Positions 5,662-6,226 of a stretch of 6,226 nt of DNA are shown one piece after another (positions within the stretch are counted from its first letter, which is position 1; the number at the start of each line of letters is the position of its first letter). The position numbers were made by a program, and so were the translations under genes. The stretch is from contig CABMPS010000118.1 of NCBI GenBank assembly GCA_902388545.1, positions 1 through 6,226 on the forward strand, given 5' to 3'. The notes beneath the pieces are model-generated. The model was not told the DNA's origin and made no database searches. It was given only the letters and a program-made list of their open reading frames with translations. Source of the stretch: an uncultured Collinsella sp. (lineage in GTDB: Bacteria > Actinomycetota > Coriobacteriia > Coriobacteriales > Coriobacteriaceae).

Positions 5662-6226
5662 ATGGCGAACGACAGCAAGACATGGCGGTGCGGAAAGTAT
5701 GAGCTCAGCTTTGACCGCCCGCGCATCATGGGCGTCCTCAACGTGACGCCCGATTCGTTTAGCGATGGCGGGGAGCACTTCGACCCGGATGCCGCGATCG
5801 AGTATGGCCTGGCGATGCTCGACGCCGGCGCCGACGTCATCGACGTGGGCGGTGAGTCCACGCGTCCCGGCTTTACCCCGGTCAATCCCGATGAGGAAGC
5901 GCGCCGCGTGCTGCCCGTGGTGCGCGCGCTGGCCAAAGAGGGCGCCATCGTCTCGATTGACACGCGTCATGTGGCGGTTGCCAAGGCGGCCGTGCGCTGC
6001 GGCGCCTCGATCGTCAACGACGTGACCGGCTTCACCGACCCCAAGATGGTCGAGTTTGTTAAGACGAGCACCTGCGGCGTCATCGTGATGCATGCCGGCG
6101 AGGTCGCCGCGCCCGCGCGCACGCACGCAACGGTGCAGCTCGATACCTCGGCAGCGGCGTTTGTTGCCGAGAAGGCACGCGAAGCGGCTGCCGAGGCCGC
6201 GCGCGAGGCCGAGAAGCCGGCCCGTC
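5662..6226 (+). CDS. folP: Dihydropteroate synthase, N-terminal part (cut by window end)
   Basis: This enzyme condenses 4-aminobenzoate with hydroxymethyl-dihydropterin diphosphate in folate synthesis and is the sulfonamide target. The visible 188 residues include NVTPDSFSDGG (27-37), GGESTRPG (63-70), SIDT (98-101), and NDVTG (119-123), then VIVMHAG (140-146), the successive strand-end motifs of the TIM barrel. After the MH motif the sequence does not follow the usual short loop; it becomes a long Ala/Glu/Lys/Arg-rich stretch (about 147-188), predicted helical, up to the window edge. The start is ATG 5662, six bases after AGGAGG (5650-5655); the in-frame ATG 5656 abuts the ribosome site and is less likely. 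The gene is open at the right edge, so the C-terminal barrel with the phosphate-binding residues is not seen. Confidence 0.94.
   Translation, partial: MANDSKTWRCGKYELSFDRPRIMGVLNVTPDSFSDGGEHFDPDAAIEYGLAMLDAGADVIDVGGESTRPGFTPVNPDEEARRVLPVVRALAKEGAIVSIDTRHVAVAKAAVRCGASIVNDVTGFTDPKMVEFVKTSTCGVIVMHAGEVAAPARTHATVQLDTSAAAFVAEKAREAAAEAAREAEKPAR

Overview
The window looks like chromosomal DNA from a GC-rich anaerobic actinobacterium of the Coriobacteriia, most like Collinsella. That is an inference from base composition, codon use, the ECF gene arrangement and the style of the intergenic repeats. No species marker is present.

Layout. Bases 76-2606 and 2611-3324 hold a compact plus-strand operon for an energy-coupling factor (ECF) vitamin importer. 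It encodes the membrane scaffold EcfT, a single protein with both ECF ATPases fused, and an S (substrate-binding) component, joined by a 1-bp overlap and a 4-bp gap. The three genes supply a complete transporter. The first 75 bases probably contain the end of an upstream gene or the leader of ecfT.

Bases 3325-3859 form a 535-bp gap between the convergent ecfS and exonuclease III genes. It contains no credible gene but is packed with symmetry: a 152-bp element with 23-bp near-perfect inverted ends, a 164-bp interrupted palindrome centred on a strong bidirectional-looking terminator hairpin, and two 40-50-bp direct repeats flanking that palindrome. A further inverted-repeat segment lies inside the fused ATPase gene and encodes exactly the non-conserved linker between the two ABC domains. 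It shares short sequence blocks with the intergenic repeats.

Bases 3860-4678 (minus strand) encode exonuclease III. Divergently, 4814-5566 encodes a zinc-containing Sir2 NAD-dependent protein deacylase. After a short gap with a GC-rich hairpin and a possible promoter, 5662 to the window end encodes the N-terminal part of dihydropteroate synthase (FolP), which carries an unusual Ala/Glu/Lys-rich stretch where it is cut off. Apart from the ECF genes, neighbours show no obvious functional link. The most distinctive signals are the repeat elements and the way one seems to have been absorbed into a coding sequence.
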